A stretch of DNA of 64,000 bases, taken from assembly GCA_016617785.1 (NCBI GenBank), contig JADILM010000001.1, forward strand, positions 620,001-684,000, given 5' to 3'. This document shows, piece after piece, positions 1-11,180 of this stretch. A program made the position numbers and the translations under genes. Position 1 is the first letter of the stretch. The number at the start of each line of letters is the position of its first letter. The notes beneath the pieces were generated by a model that was not told where the DNA came from, searched no databases, and saw nothing but the letters and a program-made list of their open reading frames with translations. The DNA is from Sporobolomyces roseus (taxonomy: Eukaryota > Basidiomycota > Microbotryomycetes > Sporidiobolales > Sporidiobolaceae).

Positions 1-24
1 TCGAAATAAATTTGCTAGTTCAGT

Positions 25-1568
25 TCAGATCTCTAAATCCTCATCCGGTTCCTCCTCATCCAAATCATCCCCCCTATCCGCCGTGTACTCGACTTTCAAT
101 CCACCACCACCTCTCACTGGATTCTGATCATCCATCTTACCCGTATAACCAGCTTCCCCAAAGATTGGTTGATTCGACCCTTCGTAAGGGTTCTGAACGA
201 GCGATCGTGCGGCGAGTTGTGAGGGTGTTAAGGAGAGCGAGAAGGGAAGCGCGGTGGTAGAGGTAGAGGAAGAAGAAGGGTTCGAGGTGGTAGAGGCGGA
301 ATTCGAAGTTTGTTGTATCGGCGGTGATAGTAGCTGTGGAACGAAAAGCTCCACCCATCGGTCGCTGATTCCCTGCGATGAATGAGAGGAAGCGTCAAAC
401 TCACAGCATCGTCTCTAACTTTCCCCATCATTCTCGGATCCAAGACTCTTCCCAACTCTACTTCCTCGACCTCCGTACCCTCCTCCCCTTTTCTCCTCAC
501 GCCCTCGAATCCCCAACTCACAACCTTTTTGTCCCCTGCGCCCGAACCCACCCCGTTCGATCTCGCAACTTTGCCCATATTGACGCCTCGACAATTCCAT
601 CCCAACACAGCTTTCCCCTCTCCTACACCTAATTCATCCATCAAGACCCTCTCGTCATCTTCATCACTCCTCTCTGGTCTTCTTAATGGATCTCCCAACC
701 CCCGCTCTCTCAAACGCGAAAGGAAATCTGTAGTTCTCAAATCTGGATCGTTCAAGGACGTCGAAGTCGGGAGTACGAGCGAGTATCGTAAGGCGAGAGT
801 GTGAAAGTGCGAGGTTGGGTGCAAGGTTAAGTGGATCGTACAGGGCGAGAGGAGAGGTGAGAGGAGGGAGGAAAGAAGCGAAGACGAGGAAGTGGGAGGG
901 GAGGTTGGGAGTAGAGGGAAATGGTCGTGATGTAATAAGAGGAACCTTGAGCCGACTAATGAATGAATGGTTGGAGAGTGATCATAGCAGCGAGAGAAAG
1001 TGTCAGAAGGAACGACGGCGAAAAAGAGAGAGAGAGAGAGTCGAAAGTTGCGAATTAGTTTCCGACGAGCAAAAAAACAAGGTGAAAGACAGTGTCAAAA
1101 CTCACTTGGTAGACCCTCGATAGCTTTCAATCCTTTCTTGACCAATCTCCAAACCCCATTGACTCCGAGTTGATCCCCTAACGAATTGACTCCATCAATC
1201 ACAACCTGTACCGCTCCCCCTCTCAATTTTGCATTCCCTACTGCCTCTTCCAACATTACTTCCAACTTTTCTTGCGCTCCTTGACTCGAGAGGTCGAGTT
1301 GTAACTGAGGACAAGTTGAAGTTGAAGCAAATGGGAAATCTTCATCCACTGTTAAATCTATTGATTGTAATCTAGCTTGATCGATTCCTGGAGGGATAGA
1401 GAGTGAAGGTGGTTGGTCTATGCATAGATAGATGGTTTGGGTTGAAGATGGTGAAGAGAGTAAGAGTTGATCAAGGAGTGAAAGACCCGGTTGGAGAAGT
1501 GAATCCGAGAGGACTATCAAGGGTGGGCAAGACGAAGTATACCGTGAAGAAAGGAGATGAGTCAACAT
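25..1568 (-). CDS. ELP5: Elongator complex protein 5 (ELP5/IKI1)
   Basis: Three exons (1568-1106, 955-405, 372-25) join in frame to 453 residues. Exon 1 begins MLTHLLSSRYTSS and has the RecA/Rad51-like layout of Elongator subunits, with alternating hydrophobic strands and no Walker A motif. The C-terminus ends in the acidic tail DDLDEEEPDEDLEI, a hallmark of ELP5. Known role: with ELP4 and ELP6 it forms the hexameric ring of Elongator, which modifies the wobble uridine of tRNAs. Introns are GTGAG...TAG and GTGAG...CAG. The gene is complete, and its stop lies 24 bases from the window edge. The family call rests on domain layout plus the tail, so it is good but not certain. Confidence 0.8.
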
Positions 1569-2051
1569 CCTTTGAGATGAAGGGTCAAGTGAGCAGGAGG
1601 AGCGTAAGGTCGAAAAGTGAAATCTCGCAACTCGGAATTCACTTTCGAATCTCGAGACTCTGCTTTAACAGTCGACAGTCGAGCCTCGAGTCGAACTCGT
1701 CCGGCACTCGACAGACATAGCAACGCTGCTTTGACCTAACTCGAAAACGGAGGGGAGAAGCGAAAACATTAAATCAAACGACGCGCTCAACTAGTCGATT
1801 TGACCACCCTCAAGCACTGCCTCAACATCAGCAGCGATAGACTACCTCCCTGTAGTCAGAACAGGCGCCCGAAATGAAAGGTAACAGACTGTTTTTTTTT
1901 TCGTTTCAAACCTTTAAAATCCCTCCTCCTCTACAACTTCGTTATCTAAATAGAACTCGACCCTGATTCTTCTCCCTCTCTCCCTCATGATATACCCAGC
2001 TTCTCCTCTCGCACTTCCTATCGCGATCCTCCGACTGTCTCCATTGTTGGT
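1569..2051. other. intergenic: ELP5 promoter and QCR6 3' region
   Basis: Non-coding as far as I can see. It holds the upstream region of ELP5 (minus strand) and the 3' flank of QCR6. Around 1700-1880 the plus strand has a 5'-UTR-like stretch leading to an ATG at 1873 followed by an intron-like segment, but the resulting product is too short and featureless to call (see rejected items). Confidence 0.4.
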
Positions 2052-3070
2052 TTACTTGAGAGCAGCGAAGATTTTGGGTGCGGCCTATAGAGAAGAGGGA
2101 GAGACAGCGTCAGCTGAGTCCCCGAATCGATGTATTTAGCTCAAGGTATATAGAGGAGTAACGTACGCAATCATCAACGCAATGCATGTAGTGGACTACA
2201 CGATTTCCAACCATCAAATTCGAAACAAGGTATCAGTATCCCCTTCCTTCTTCCTTCCTTCGAGTGAGTGCAAGAGACGTGACTTACATAACTCCTCTAC
2301 GCAAGTCTCACCATCGACGATCGTTTTACCCGCCGCGAGCCTCTCTCCACACTCTTCGAAATGGTGTTTGAAATTCGCACACACTTTGGTTTGACCGCAT
2401 GCTGTAAAAACCACTCGAGTCCTTGTCAGTGGGGCCGTGAGAGGAGAGGGAAGGGAAGAAGAAAGGAACGTACCCTCTCGGATAGCTTCCGCTTGCTGTT
2501 TTAGTGAGAAATGAAGGAGGAGAAGGGAGGAAGTGGAAAATGTCAGTATTCAGTTCGTCGGCGGAATAAGAGGAGGCGTAATTGGGGTATTCGGGAGTCA
2601 GACGGTGCTCGTGTACCGTCACATGGCAATAGAGCAGGGAGGTGAGAGAGAGTTGATCGACACCGCTTGCCTCGATGAATTCGAGCAACGTAGGGGTATG
2701 CTTCCGCTGCCTCGATCTGGTCTTTATCCACTCCCTAACTACCTTCACCTATCCTCCAATTGAGTCCCATCCCCGTCTGTAGCGTGTTTCGATAGATGTA
2801 ACTCGGGGATTCGCTGATTTGATCAAAGTAATGCCAAACGATACCCGAGTACTAGTGAGAGGGGTTGGAGACACTTACATCCTCTACTTCCTCTTCCTCT
2901 TCCTCCTCCTCTGCGGTCTCTTCAATGTGATCCTCAATGGTGTGTTCGTTCTCCTTCTCTTCTTTAACTTGGTTCACATCAGATTTAGCCTCAACCGCGT
3001 CCCCTGATGAAGCTGGTTGCTCATCCGCGTAGACTGTAGGGAAGATAGATTCAAACAAGGAGGAGAACAT
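2052..3070 (-). CDS. QCR6: Cytochrome bc1 complex hinge protein, subunit 6
   Basis: Five exons (3070-2879, 2495-2474, 2401-2288, 2195-2167, 2084-2052) give 129 residues. The N-terminal half is very acidic, with a run of eight Glu, as in fungal QCR6. The C-terminal half has the hinge-protein cysteines: AIREACGQTKVC, then FEEC, then TCVEELF and HCVDDC, ending APKIFAALK. This matches the twin CX9C-type disulfide hairpins of UQCRH/QCR6. Known role: intermembrane-space subunit of respiratory complex III that helps dock cytochrome c to cytochrome c1. Exon 2 is only 22 nt and exon 4 only 29 nt, yet all junctions keep frame and restore conserved residues. Its start codon is 144 bp from that of the divergent methyltransferase gene. 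Confidence 0.93.
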
Positions 3071-3214
3071 GGTCGTGTCGAGGGAGGAGTGAGTCGGAGT
3101 GGCTAAAGAAGAGAGAGAATTCGAATCAACTTCTCTTGCTCTCCTTCCAACTAGTACTATCAGCTTCTGCTTTCTCTCGCTCGACTGCTTTTCGAGACAC
3201 TATACTTTGATTGA
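3071..3214. promoter_or_regulatory. bidirectional promoter QCR6 / homocysteine methyltransferase
   Basis: The 144 bp between two divergent start codons must carry both core promoters and 5' UTRs. No clear TATA box is visible. Confidence 0.5.
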
Positions 3215-4572
3215 ATGGCCTCGCTCTTCTCACCCGCCAAAGATGGAGGCGTACCTACTCTCATCCTCGGTATTCTTTATTTCTTCCTTTCTTCACTCCT
3301 CATATTCAACTGACCCCTCGTTCGATTTACTCTAGACGGAGGAATGGGCACAACCCTTCAATCTTACCCAGTAGCACAACAATTGGATTCAAATTTATGG
3401 TCTTCAGAATTATTGAAAACGAAACAAGGAAGAGAAACTCTCCAAGATCTACACACTAAATGGATACAAGCTGGTGCAGACATTGTCGAGACTTGCACGT
3501 ACGTCGTCTCCTAATCCCTCCCTCACCTCGCTTCCATCTCCTAGCTGACCCTCTCTCTCTAATTTCTAGTTATCAATCCTCACTTCCCTTGTTCCTTCCT
3601 TCAACCGGTCCCTACTCCCCCGAACTTCTATCTTCCTCACTCTCTCTCATGTCCTCTGCAATTCCCCTCCTGACCTCCCTCCCCGCTCCCTTCACTGCGC
3701 TCTCCCTAGGTCCCTTCGGAGCTTCCCTCCAACCCGGTCAAGAATACGCCGGACTGTACCCACCTCCTTTCGGTCCCACTCCTTCAATCTCTCCATCCCA
3801 TATCGCCTCTGGTGAATCAGCGTTCTCTGCGGTTCCCTTACCCTTGAACGAATTCTCTTCCTCTCCCTCTGAAGCAACTCCCTCAGATTATCTCTCAGCA
3901 TGGCACCTCCTCCGCCTGCGTCACTTCCACTCGACCTCGCCTCTAGAATTCTCGAAACTCTCCCTCCTCGCTTTCGAAACTGTCCCACTCCTCACCGAAG
4001 CGAAGGCGATTCGAAGAGCAATGACCCAATTCCGAATCGAAACTCAATCGACCATTCCTTTCTACATCGCTTACGTTTTCCCACTCATCGAAAAATCCAC
4101 TCTTCAAGAACGTATAAAATTCCCAGATCCCTCTTTATCCCACCTAGAACTCGAAGAACAAGCTCCCCTAATCATCGAAACCACTTTCTCCAACTCTTCG
4201 ACCGAAGCTCTAGTACCGGCAGATGGAATTGGGTTCAATTGTACTTCACCTTTACACTCCTTGTCCCTCACGAAAACCCTCACTTCCTCTTACTCCTCCT
4301 TCTCCTCTTCTTCCTCTTCTCCTCCCACCTCTTCCTCTCCATTTTTCGTCCTCTATCCCGATGGAGGAGCAGTCTATGACGTGACAACTCGAACTTGGTC
4401 CCATCCTTTGGGATTGACGGATCGGAAATGGGCGGAAATCATTGCTGATTCAATGGGTGCCGCGAGGGAGGGAAGCATTTGGAATGGGGTTGTTGGAGGT
4501 GGGTGTTGTAAAGCTGGTGTTGGGGCTATCGGGGAACTTAGGAAGGAGGTCGAGAGGAGGGGTTGGAGATGA
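3215..4572 (+). CDS. Homocysteine S-methyltransferase (SAM4/MHT1 type)
   Basis: Three exons (3215-3269, 3336-3498, 3570-4572) encode 406 residues. The N-terminus carries ILDGGMGTTLQ, the betaine/homocysteine methyltransferase signature. The zinc-binding cysteines lie in GIGFNCTSP and in GGGCCKAG near the C-terminus, giving the required Cys plus Cys-Cys ligands. Known role: transfers a methyl group from S-adenosyl- or S-methylmethionine to homocysteine, making methionine and controlling the AdoMet/Met ratio in the cytosol. There is a serine-rich insertion just before the last domain. SAM4 and MHT1 cannot be told apart here, so no symbol is given. Confidence 0.92.
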
Positions 4573-4887
4573 TTCTGGGATTAAGAGATGTTTGTACGAT
4601 TTCGAGCATTCAATAGACGGACCTGTATCGTTCAAGACTTATTCCGGTGGGTGTGTGTTAAGCGCGCTTGTTTTGGAGGAGACTGCTATGCTGAGTCGCG
4701 CTTTTACGATGCTCTCACAGTCTCTTCGATCGCTCTAAGGTTGGGAAAAGATTGCAAAGGCTCTTGCCGACTTGTGGAGTTCGGCGTTTCAGTCTTCTTT
4801 CGGAAGGAGCACATTCCTAGTACCGTATGTACCGCGTGGTGAGCACTCGAAATCCGCGGAGTTGTCCGTCGGGAACACAAGGGATGA
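4573..4887. other. intergenic, 315 bp
   Basis: 3' flank of the methyltransferase gene and 5' flank of the Cys/His-rich gene. No coding signal was seen. Part of it could belong to a longer 5' end of the next gene. Confidence 0.35.
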
Positions 4888-5633
4888 ATGCTGATCTCCT
4901 CTCTCTCCTTCGCTCCTGCTATGACAGAACCACCCCCCGCAAGTTTTGGCTTCGCGGCAGGTCGCAGTAGATTTGCCTGTCCGCGCTGCTTTCTGCAAAC
5001 GCTCAGCGACAAACAAGTGCGTAGTAGCTCCCCCGTCTTTAGCCGAACTCTGGAGCTGAATCGCTTTTTAGGTACCGGTACCGACAGACTCTAGCTAAAC
5101 ACATCCGCAACGTTCACGACTTTGAAGATATCCGGAAGGAGCCGAACGAACGGGAAAAGTCCTGGGTTTGCGAACATTGTGAAGCAGCTTCGTACGACAA
5201 AGGGTACGCTTTTCCATCCAAGACGAAATATAATGATTCGAGATTGAACGGTTGGTTCCTCAGGCGGCAAGGTCCTCATTCTGTTGCCTGTCCCGCAAAT
5301 GCAAACCACAAAAAATCTTGTGATGTAGATGATCGAGTTTGGAACGGTAAAAAGGGTGAACAATGCCTCTTGGAGAAACCAGTGAGTCGCTCTGACTCCA
5401 AGGCTACGTACGCGAGCTAACAAGTCGAGGTGAAGGATGAGCCGGATCCCGCAGAGTCAGCATCGAAACCCTCGCAACCTATTTGGTCCGGCATCTCACG
5501 GGTCGATTGCGGCTACGTGACTCCTTCAAAGCCTCTTGGGCTTTGTTGCCACTTCCATTGCGTCCGAGGTCACTCACTGGCGAAGCGAGTCGGTTTCTCC
5601 CCTCGAAAACTTAGAATCTATTCCTCGATTTGA
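4888..5633 (+). CDS. Cys/His-rich (C2H2-like) orphan protein
   Basis: Three candidate exons (4888-5016, 5088-5381, 5430-5633) join in phase 0 to 208 residues. Splicing across the first intron assembles FACPRC...TLAKHIRNVH, a C-x2-C-x13-H-x4-H zinc-finger-like unit split by the intron. A second cluster follows (WVCEHC, then SVACP and KKSCD), and a later stretch is GLCCHFHC. VKDEP near exon 3 looks like a SUMO-acceptor consensus. I recognise no family. DNA or RNA binding is an inference from the Cys/His pattern. The start is uncertain: ATGs at 4888 and 4921 are both in frame. Confidence 0.45.
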
Positions 5634-6452
5634 TGGTTTTTTGTGAACCTGCTCTTCATATCTATCTTTATCGTATGCTAGGAATGAATGCGCCCTTTCG
5701 TTCCCGTAACGTAGAGCGTCAAGATTGGATCGATCCATAGAACGAACCGAAAAGCTGATTACACATAGAGGCCAGTACAGTAAGGATCGCTGTTGCTTAG
5801 GTAGTCTGGGAAAGAATAGAGCTGAACGTAGATGAAGACATGAATGAAATAAGCTGAAAAGAAGAGGTGAGAGTCCAGGGAAGGAGAGAGGGAAGGATGG
5901 AATGGATCTTGAAGAAGGGTCAATTCACCAGTCAGCGTTTGCTCCCTACGAGCTAAGTTCGAAGCAATCTTTCAGCTCACCTCGAACAAAGTTTGCAAAG
6001 GTCACACAGCGGTTTCGCGATTGCTCGCAAGCAAGGGAAGCTGCTGCGAGAGGAGAGATGAGCTCTGAGCTGAGGAGCGACAGTTTCGGTGAAGCGAGAC
6101 TGACCTCGGGACGATTCGAGATCTGTGTATCGAGAGGTTGCTGCAGAAGGTCGAAGATTGGATCTGTAAGTTTGAGCAGCGTGAGTTCCGCTCGGCTAGA
6201 GCAATCTGCGAGCAAGAAGTGACGTACCGGACGCTGGACTGGTCGGGCAGATTGAATTGACTCGATCCAGAGACCTGTACCACGGCGTTATTGAAATATT
6301 GGAGAATTGCGTTGCGAATGCGAGAGGAGGGGTCGGAGTCGAATACTAGAAGTTGAGGGATTCAAGTGAGTTTTTGTTCTGGGTTCTCAACGAGCACGAG
6401 AACGTACCGACACTTCCAGTAGATCGATTCGTCGTTGATCACCCTGCCGGAC
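5634..6452. other. intergenic with unexplained minus-strand open frames
   Basis: Convergent 3' region between the Cys/His-rich gene and TEN1. On the minus strand around 6350-5950 there are open stretches with native-looking codon use (for example encoding PIFDLLQQPLD) and splice-like GTACG and CAG sites. I could not assemble a frame-consistent gene with a start codon. It may hold a small uncalled gene or an extended 3' UTR. Confidence 0.3.
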
Positions 6453-7061
6453 TTAGGAATGTCGTAGCTGTACTGCTTTCACCGTCTCCTCCCATAACTT
6501 CAAATCGAATCCTTCCCCTTGTCCCTCCTCGATTCGTACCATTCTTTGCGCTACCACTAATCGAGTCGTATCCGGCTCATCAGGAGTCAACACTGCAATT
6601 TCATTCAGCGGTACTTTCTCCTCGTTCTGCGAACAAACAAGCGAGCGAAGAAGATGATCAGCTCAGCCAACCTCGAGATTGAACGGCTTGACTTACGGTA
6701 GAGCGCTCGATGAGTTCACCAAAGATCATCAACAAGTCTTTAATCTTTGGAGGTAAGTGACCACCTTGTAAGACTACTTGTTTGAGATCAACCAACAAAG
6801 TCTTCCCTCCATCCGATTTCGAACCCGTTGGATCCACTAGTAGGACAAGTGATTCTTCTGGATTATGTCCTATCACTCTATGAGCCCGCGAAGGTGGTTA
6901 GAGGGGAGAGAGAGGATGTGGGGGTTGAGAGAAAGAGGAAAGGGAAGAGAGGGAACGAACCTCCCTAAGAGACGTAGCTGCGGTGGGTCGAGTGGGTCGG
7001 AGATTGAAGGTAGAGACGAGATTGAACAGAGCTTGTAAGAGGATCGATAGCCTGGAATCAT
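6453..7061 (-). CDS. TEN1: TEN1-like telomere capping protein (CST complex OB fold)
   Basis: Three exons (7061-6961, 6877-6697, 6626-6453) encode 151 residues. The order of motifs follows vertebrate TEN1: LRLLGRV (strand 1), SLVLLVDP, TLLVDLKQVV, then DLLMIFGELIER, and a C-terminal helix after QRMVRIEEG. This is a single OB fold with the usual GxL-type spacing. Known role: with STN1 and CTC1/CDC13 it binds single-stranded telomeric DNA and recruits polymerase alpha-primase. Length fits the family (100-160 residues). TEN1 is poorly conserved and often missed by annotation. The call is from motif order, not from a search. Confidence 0.65.
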
Positions 7062-7296
7062 AGTCGAGTTTGGGAAAGAAAGAAAGAAAGAGCGAGAGTT
7101 GCTCTCCTACACTTCACTTGACTTCGCTTGAACAATCAGAAGCTTTGGCTCAGCTCCGGATACTCATATACAGCCCGCGTGGGTCAATCAGTATCCTACA
7201 CCGAGTGAGGCAGCTCAGAATTCCATCAAATCTCCACAAAGAAGAGCACCACCTCAACAGCATCTCGCACCACATGTAGCTGGTGTAGGACCACCG
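7062..7296. promoter_or_regulatory. bidirectional promoter TEN1 / helicase
   Basis: 235 bp between divergent start codons. The right half stays open in the helicase reading frame (proline/glutamine-rich, 7130-7296), so the helicase may begin further upstream through an unseen 5' exon. Confidence 0.4.
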
Positions 7297-10200
7297 ATGT
7301 ATCCTGGACAACCCACTGGTGAGTCAAGGATCCTCGTTTGAGTCAAATATGTTGCTGACGGGTTCAGATTTTGCATTCTCATTCAACCATTCCTCATTTC
7401 AGGCTTCCCACCTCGACTCCCTATACAGCCGCCACCCGTAGTCGATTTGAGACCAACGACAGCGTACCCTGCGGCTTACCCGATAGTCGGCTTCCCTCAA
7501 AATGCACCCCAACCTTTTCCTTCGCATATTCATCCTCAAGTCTTTCTTCCCCCTCCCCCTGCTCCTCCTCAGCCTTTCCATCCCGTCTATAATCCACTCC
7601 CATTTGATCCGTCTCTGTCTTTATCTATACCTTCCAACTCTCCTCATCCTTCCACGATCTCGACACCGCTTTCCCACGAAACGCCTCACTCGTTTTTCAC
7701 TAGAGCGAACCCCTCACCTCTCTCGACGCCACCACCACCATCTCATCCTCCAGGTTCTCATTCGACGCAACTCTCGATCTCGATGTCACAGAAACAGGCC
7801 TCCGAAACCCTTGCGCTCGAATCGAGGGAAAAGAAACTACGCTCAAAATCTCTCACATCCGATTCAGCTGTCGTCGAGGATAAACTACTATCTCGATTTG
7901 CACCGACCTACACACCTCTCTGGCTCAAACAAGTGAACATTTCTTACCCATCGCTCGTGATTCCTCTATCCCCTTCGTCCTCCTCAGATTCTCCTTACTC
8001 CCTAATCGCCGAGCTGTACCCTCCAAAACTCCTCCAGCACTTCCTAACCCTCGAGGCCTCCACCACATCCCGCATCAAATCCCAACTCTCATCCCTCCTC
8101 CCACAACTCTCCGCAACCTTGCAAACTTCGCCCGAACCCTCTTCTCTCCCCCTCCAGCCACTCTCTCCCTCAACCTACGCAGCTCGTTTCCTCCCTCTTC
8201 ACCTCCTGGAGTATTCCGCACGCTCTCTCGAACTCCACAAATCGAACCTCTATAACGTCCCGATCAAACCCTACGCTTCCCCCTCACTCTCGAGCAAGAC
8301 GAATCTTAACCTCTATGCACTGCCAACACCGTTCATTAGGGAATCTTGGCCGCCTATCCAGATGGGAGATACGTGTTTCGTTAGACCGTTAGTGGAAAGT
8401 GAGCAACGATGGATGGGGGTCGAGGTCGAGGCGAAAGTTTGGGCGGTCGAGAGGATTCGGGGAGAGGTGATTTTGAGTGTTGAGGAGGGAGCGATGGAAT
8501 GGTTGGGAGGAAAGGTTGAGGGGGAGAAGGAAGAGAATGGAGAGAAGGAAGAAGAAACAGAGGGCGTGAAGGTGAATATCGTTTGGAAGATCCAAGGTGA
8601 GCTCGAAGTACTCTCGCGCCTTTGATTTCTACGAATCCCTAGAGGCTGACTTGCTCGATACCGCCTTGATGCGACAACAACGTAGATCGGTTGTTTGAGG
8701 ACTGGCGGAAAGCGACGGAAATCATCGATTTACACCTACATCAGTCGCTCGAATCTACCTCCTCATCCTTTGATTCGACTTCTTTGCCACCGTCTCGATC
8801 AATCGTAGCAGCTACTGCATCAGAAGCAAGAGAATTGACGACCGGAAAGACTCCTCGCAAACGATTTCCGGTCGAAAGTTGGCTGTTTCCGACAAAGGAG
8901 GATCTGGCGGAGCACTCGCCAGAAAGTAACATCCTTCCGGTGAAAGGTAGACGATGGGTCGATCCGAAGCTAAATGAAGAACAGAAGGTAAGTCGGACTC
9001 CCCTTCCTCCGATTTGTGCGAAAACGTGACTAAGTAGCTCGGACCGCTTTGATTCGTCACAGAACGCTGTAGAATCTGTTCTATGGGGAAGACATAGAGC
9101 TCCTCTGCTGATTTCTGGACCCCCAGGAACGGGTAAAACTTCAACGATAGTCGAAGCTGTCTTTCAGATCCTTAAAGGTTCGTTTCGATGTTTCCCGCGC
9201 TCGAGCTCCTTTCACCTGACAGCGTCACTGATACGCAACGAAGTGCAGAGCATCCGAAAGCTCACGTTCTTGTCTGTGGCGCCTCGAATCCTTCGACCGA
9301 CACTCTCGCCAGGCGTCTCCGCTCTCTCATGCCGTCTCAACTCCTCCGTCTCTCTCATCCAACTCGTCCGCTGAACGAAGTCCGGAGTGATCTTCTCCCG
9401 TTTTGCCACGTAGAAGGTGATCGGTTCGGGATTCCAGACGTCCAAACTTTGCTCTCGAAACGAGTCATCTGCACGACTGTACTCGACTGCTCAATCCTCC
9501 TCGACGCTCGACTCACAAATTCGAACCTATCAACTCTCGAGCGATACCTCTACGAACGCCTACATCCGGAAATGAGCAGGACGACCCTCGAATCACCTCA
9601 TTTCGACTATCTCCTGATCGATGAAGCCGCTCAAGCAACCGAATCAGACCTACTTCCCGCTCTCGCTGTCGTCTCAACAGATCCTTCGATCTGTTCGTCG
9701 GCGCACGTAACGATCTGTGGTGATTCGCATCAACTGTCCCCTCATATCGTTTCGCCTCTTGCGAGGGATCACGATCTCGACGTTTCCCTCCTCGAACGGC
9801 TACTTCGCTTACCACTGTATGCCGATCATCCACACGCGAGGAGGAACAGGAGGAGGAATGCAGAAGTCAAGTGGGAGATGGAAACGACTCCGTTCGTCGA
9901 CTTGGTCAGGAATTATCGAAGTGTCGAGGAGATTCTCTGGCTGCCATCTACACTCGTGCGCAACATCTACTCTCTCTCCATCCGACCTGAGCTCGAGCTG
10001 ACCTGCTTTTCTGTTCTAATCGGTAGTTCTACCATGAAACCTTATTACCCTTTGCTTCTCCGACGATTCAACAAACTCCTTTACGTTCCTGGTCCGGTCT
10101 TCCTCACTCCTCGTTCCCACTCCTCTTCCAACATACCTCAGGAGAAGATTTCGAAGTGGAAGAAGGGTCTTCCTTCTACAATCCTAGCGAGATCAACTTG

Positions 10201-10965
10201 GTCGTCGAGTTTGTTCAGGATTTAGTCAGAGATGGGGAAGAGAGAGGTCATGGAAAGGTTAGAGCGAAGGAGATTAGCGTCATCTCGCCGTTCAGGGAAC
10301 AGGTTTGGAGGATTCGTTTGCGGTTGAGGAAATTGGGATTGGGAGATGTAGATGTCGGAAACGTTGAAGCTTTACAGGGTGCAGAAAAGTAAGCCGTTTC
10401 GCTTCGACTCGTCCACTCCCGAGTCGGATCGCTCACTGTCTTCCTTTCACTGCGTAGTCGTGTCGTTATTCTCTCACCTGTACGGTCGATCAATACTCGC
10501 TGGATCGAGCATGATCGCTTAACCAATCGAGGGTTGATACATGAACCGAAACGGTAGCTACACTCTCCCTCTTTCTCGAGCGGATTAAGCTTTATTGTGA
10601 GCGGATTAAGCTGAGTTATCAACTTATATAGATTCAACGTCGCCATGACTCGTGCGAAAGAGCTTCTAATCGCCGTCGGCAACGCTCAGACGCTAACTCT
10701 CGACTCGTATTGGAGAGCTTTCTATCAGCTCTGCCTGCGAAACGAATGCTACGTCGGCCCGCCCATTGCTACGACTGGAGACGAAGACTTTGTCGCTTCT
10801 GCTCAGGCGGTATCGAGGATGGAAATGGAGTACAGAGCGAGGAAAGCTGAGACGAACGGGAGTAGTCTGTCGAAGGAGGGAAAGGAGGAGACTGGAAAAA
10901 CAGGGAAGGAGCTCGAGGTCACGGTTGGACGGATGGTATCCATGCTTGACGAGGGCGAAGATTGA
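7297..10965 (+). CDS. SF1 RNA helicase, MOV10/SDE3-like
   Basis: Eight exons (7297-7318, 7403-8596, 8686-8987, 9063-9177, 9249-9955, 10027-10388, 10458-10553, 10632-10965) give about 1043 residues. The N-terminal 130 residues are Pro/Ser-rich. Helicase motifs appear in order: GPPGTGKT (I), DEAAQA (II), GDSHQLSP (III), NYRSVEEIL (IV), NVEALQGAE with VVILSPVRS (V), and NVAMTRAKE (VI). The DEAAQ box and a beta-barrel-like region ahead of motif I place it in the UPF1/MOV10 superfamily-1 group. Known relatives act in RNA silencing, mRNA decay or transposon control. The ATG chosen is the only in-frame one near the 5' end, and the open frame continues upstream, so the start is uncertain. Confidence 0.85.
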
Positions 10966-11180
10966 AGAGTGCAATAATCTATCGCTTTTGACATTTTGGA
11001 GGAGACTGTATTTCGCGAAACAAGCGAGTCACAGCCTGAGAGACGAGGATCGGTTCCGAGAATCTAGTGGTTACAACAAGGTATCTATCTATATGGTGCG
11101 AGAGTTGCGAGGAGGGGATACAAATGAGGATGAGAAGTATGAGATATAAAATGTGTATGCTAAACAAAACCCGTCCTGCT

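Noticed and set aside
1873..2093. Possible small plus-strand gene (ATG at 1873, one intron, about 45 codons)
   Set aside because: The product matches nothing I know, lies antisense to the last QCR6 exon, and rests on one ATG and one intron-like segment.
5946..6400. Minus-strand open stretches downstream of TEN1
   Set aside because: Codon use looks native, but implied introns are too short (22 nt) or break frame, and there is no start codon in frame.
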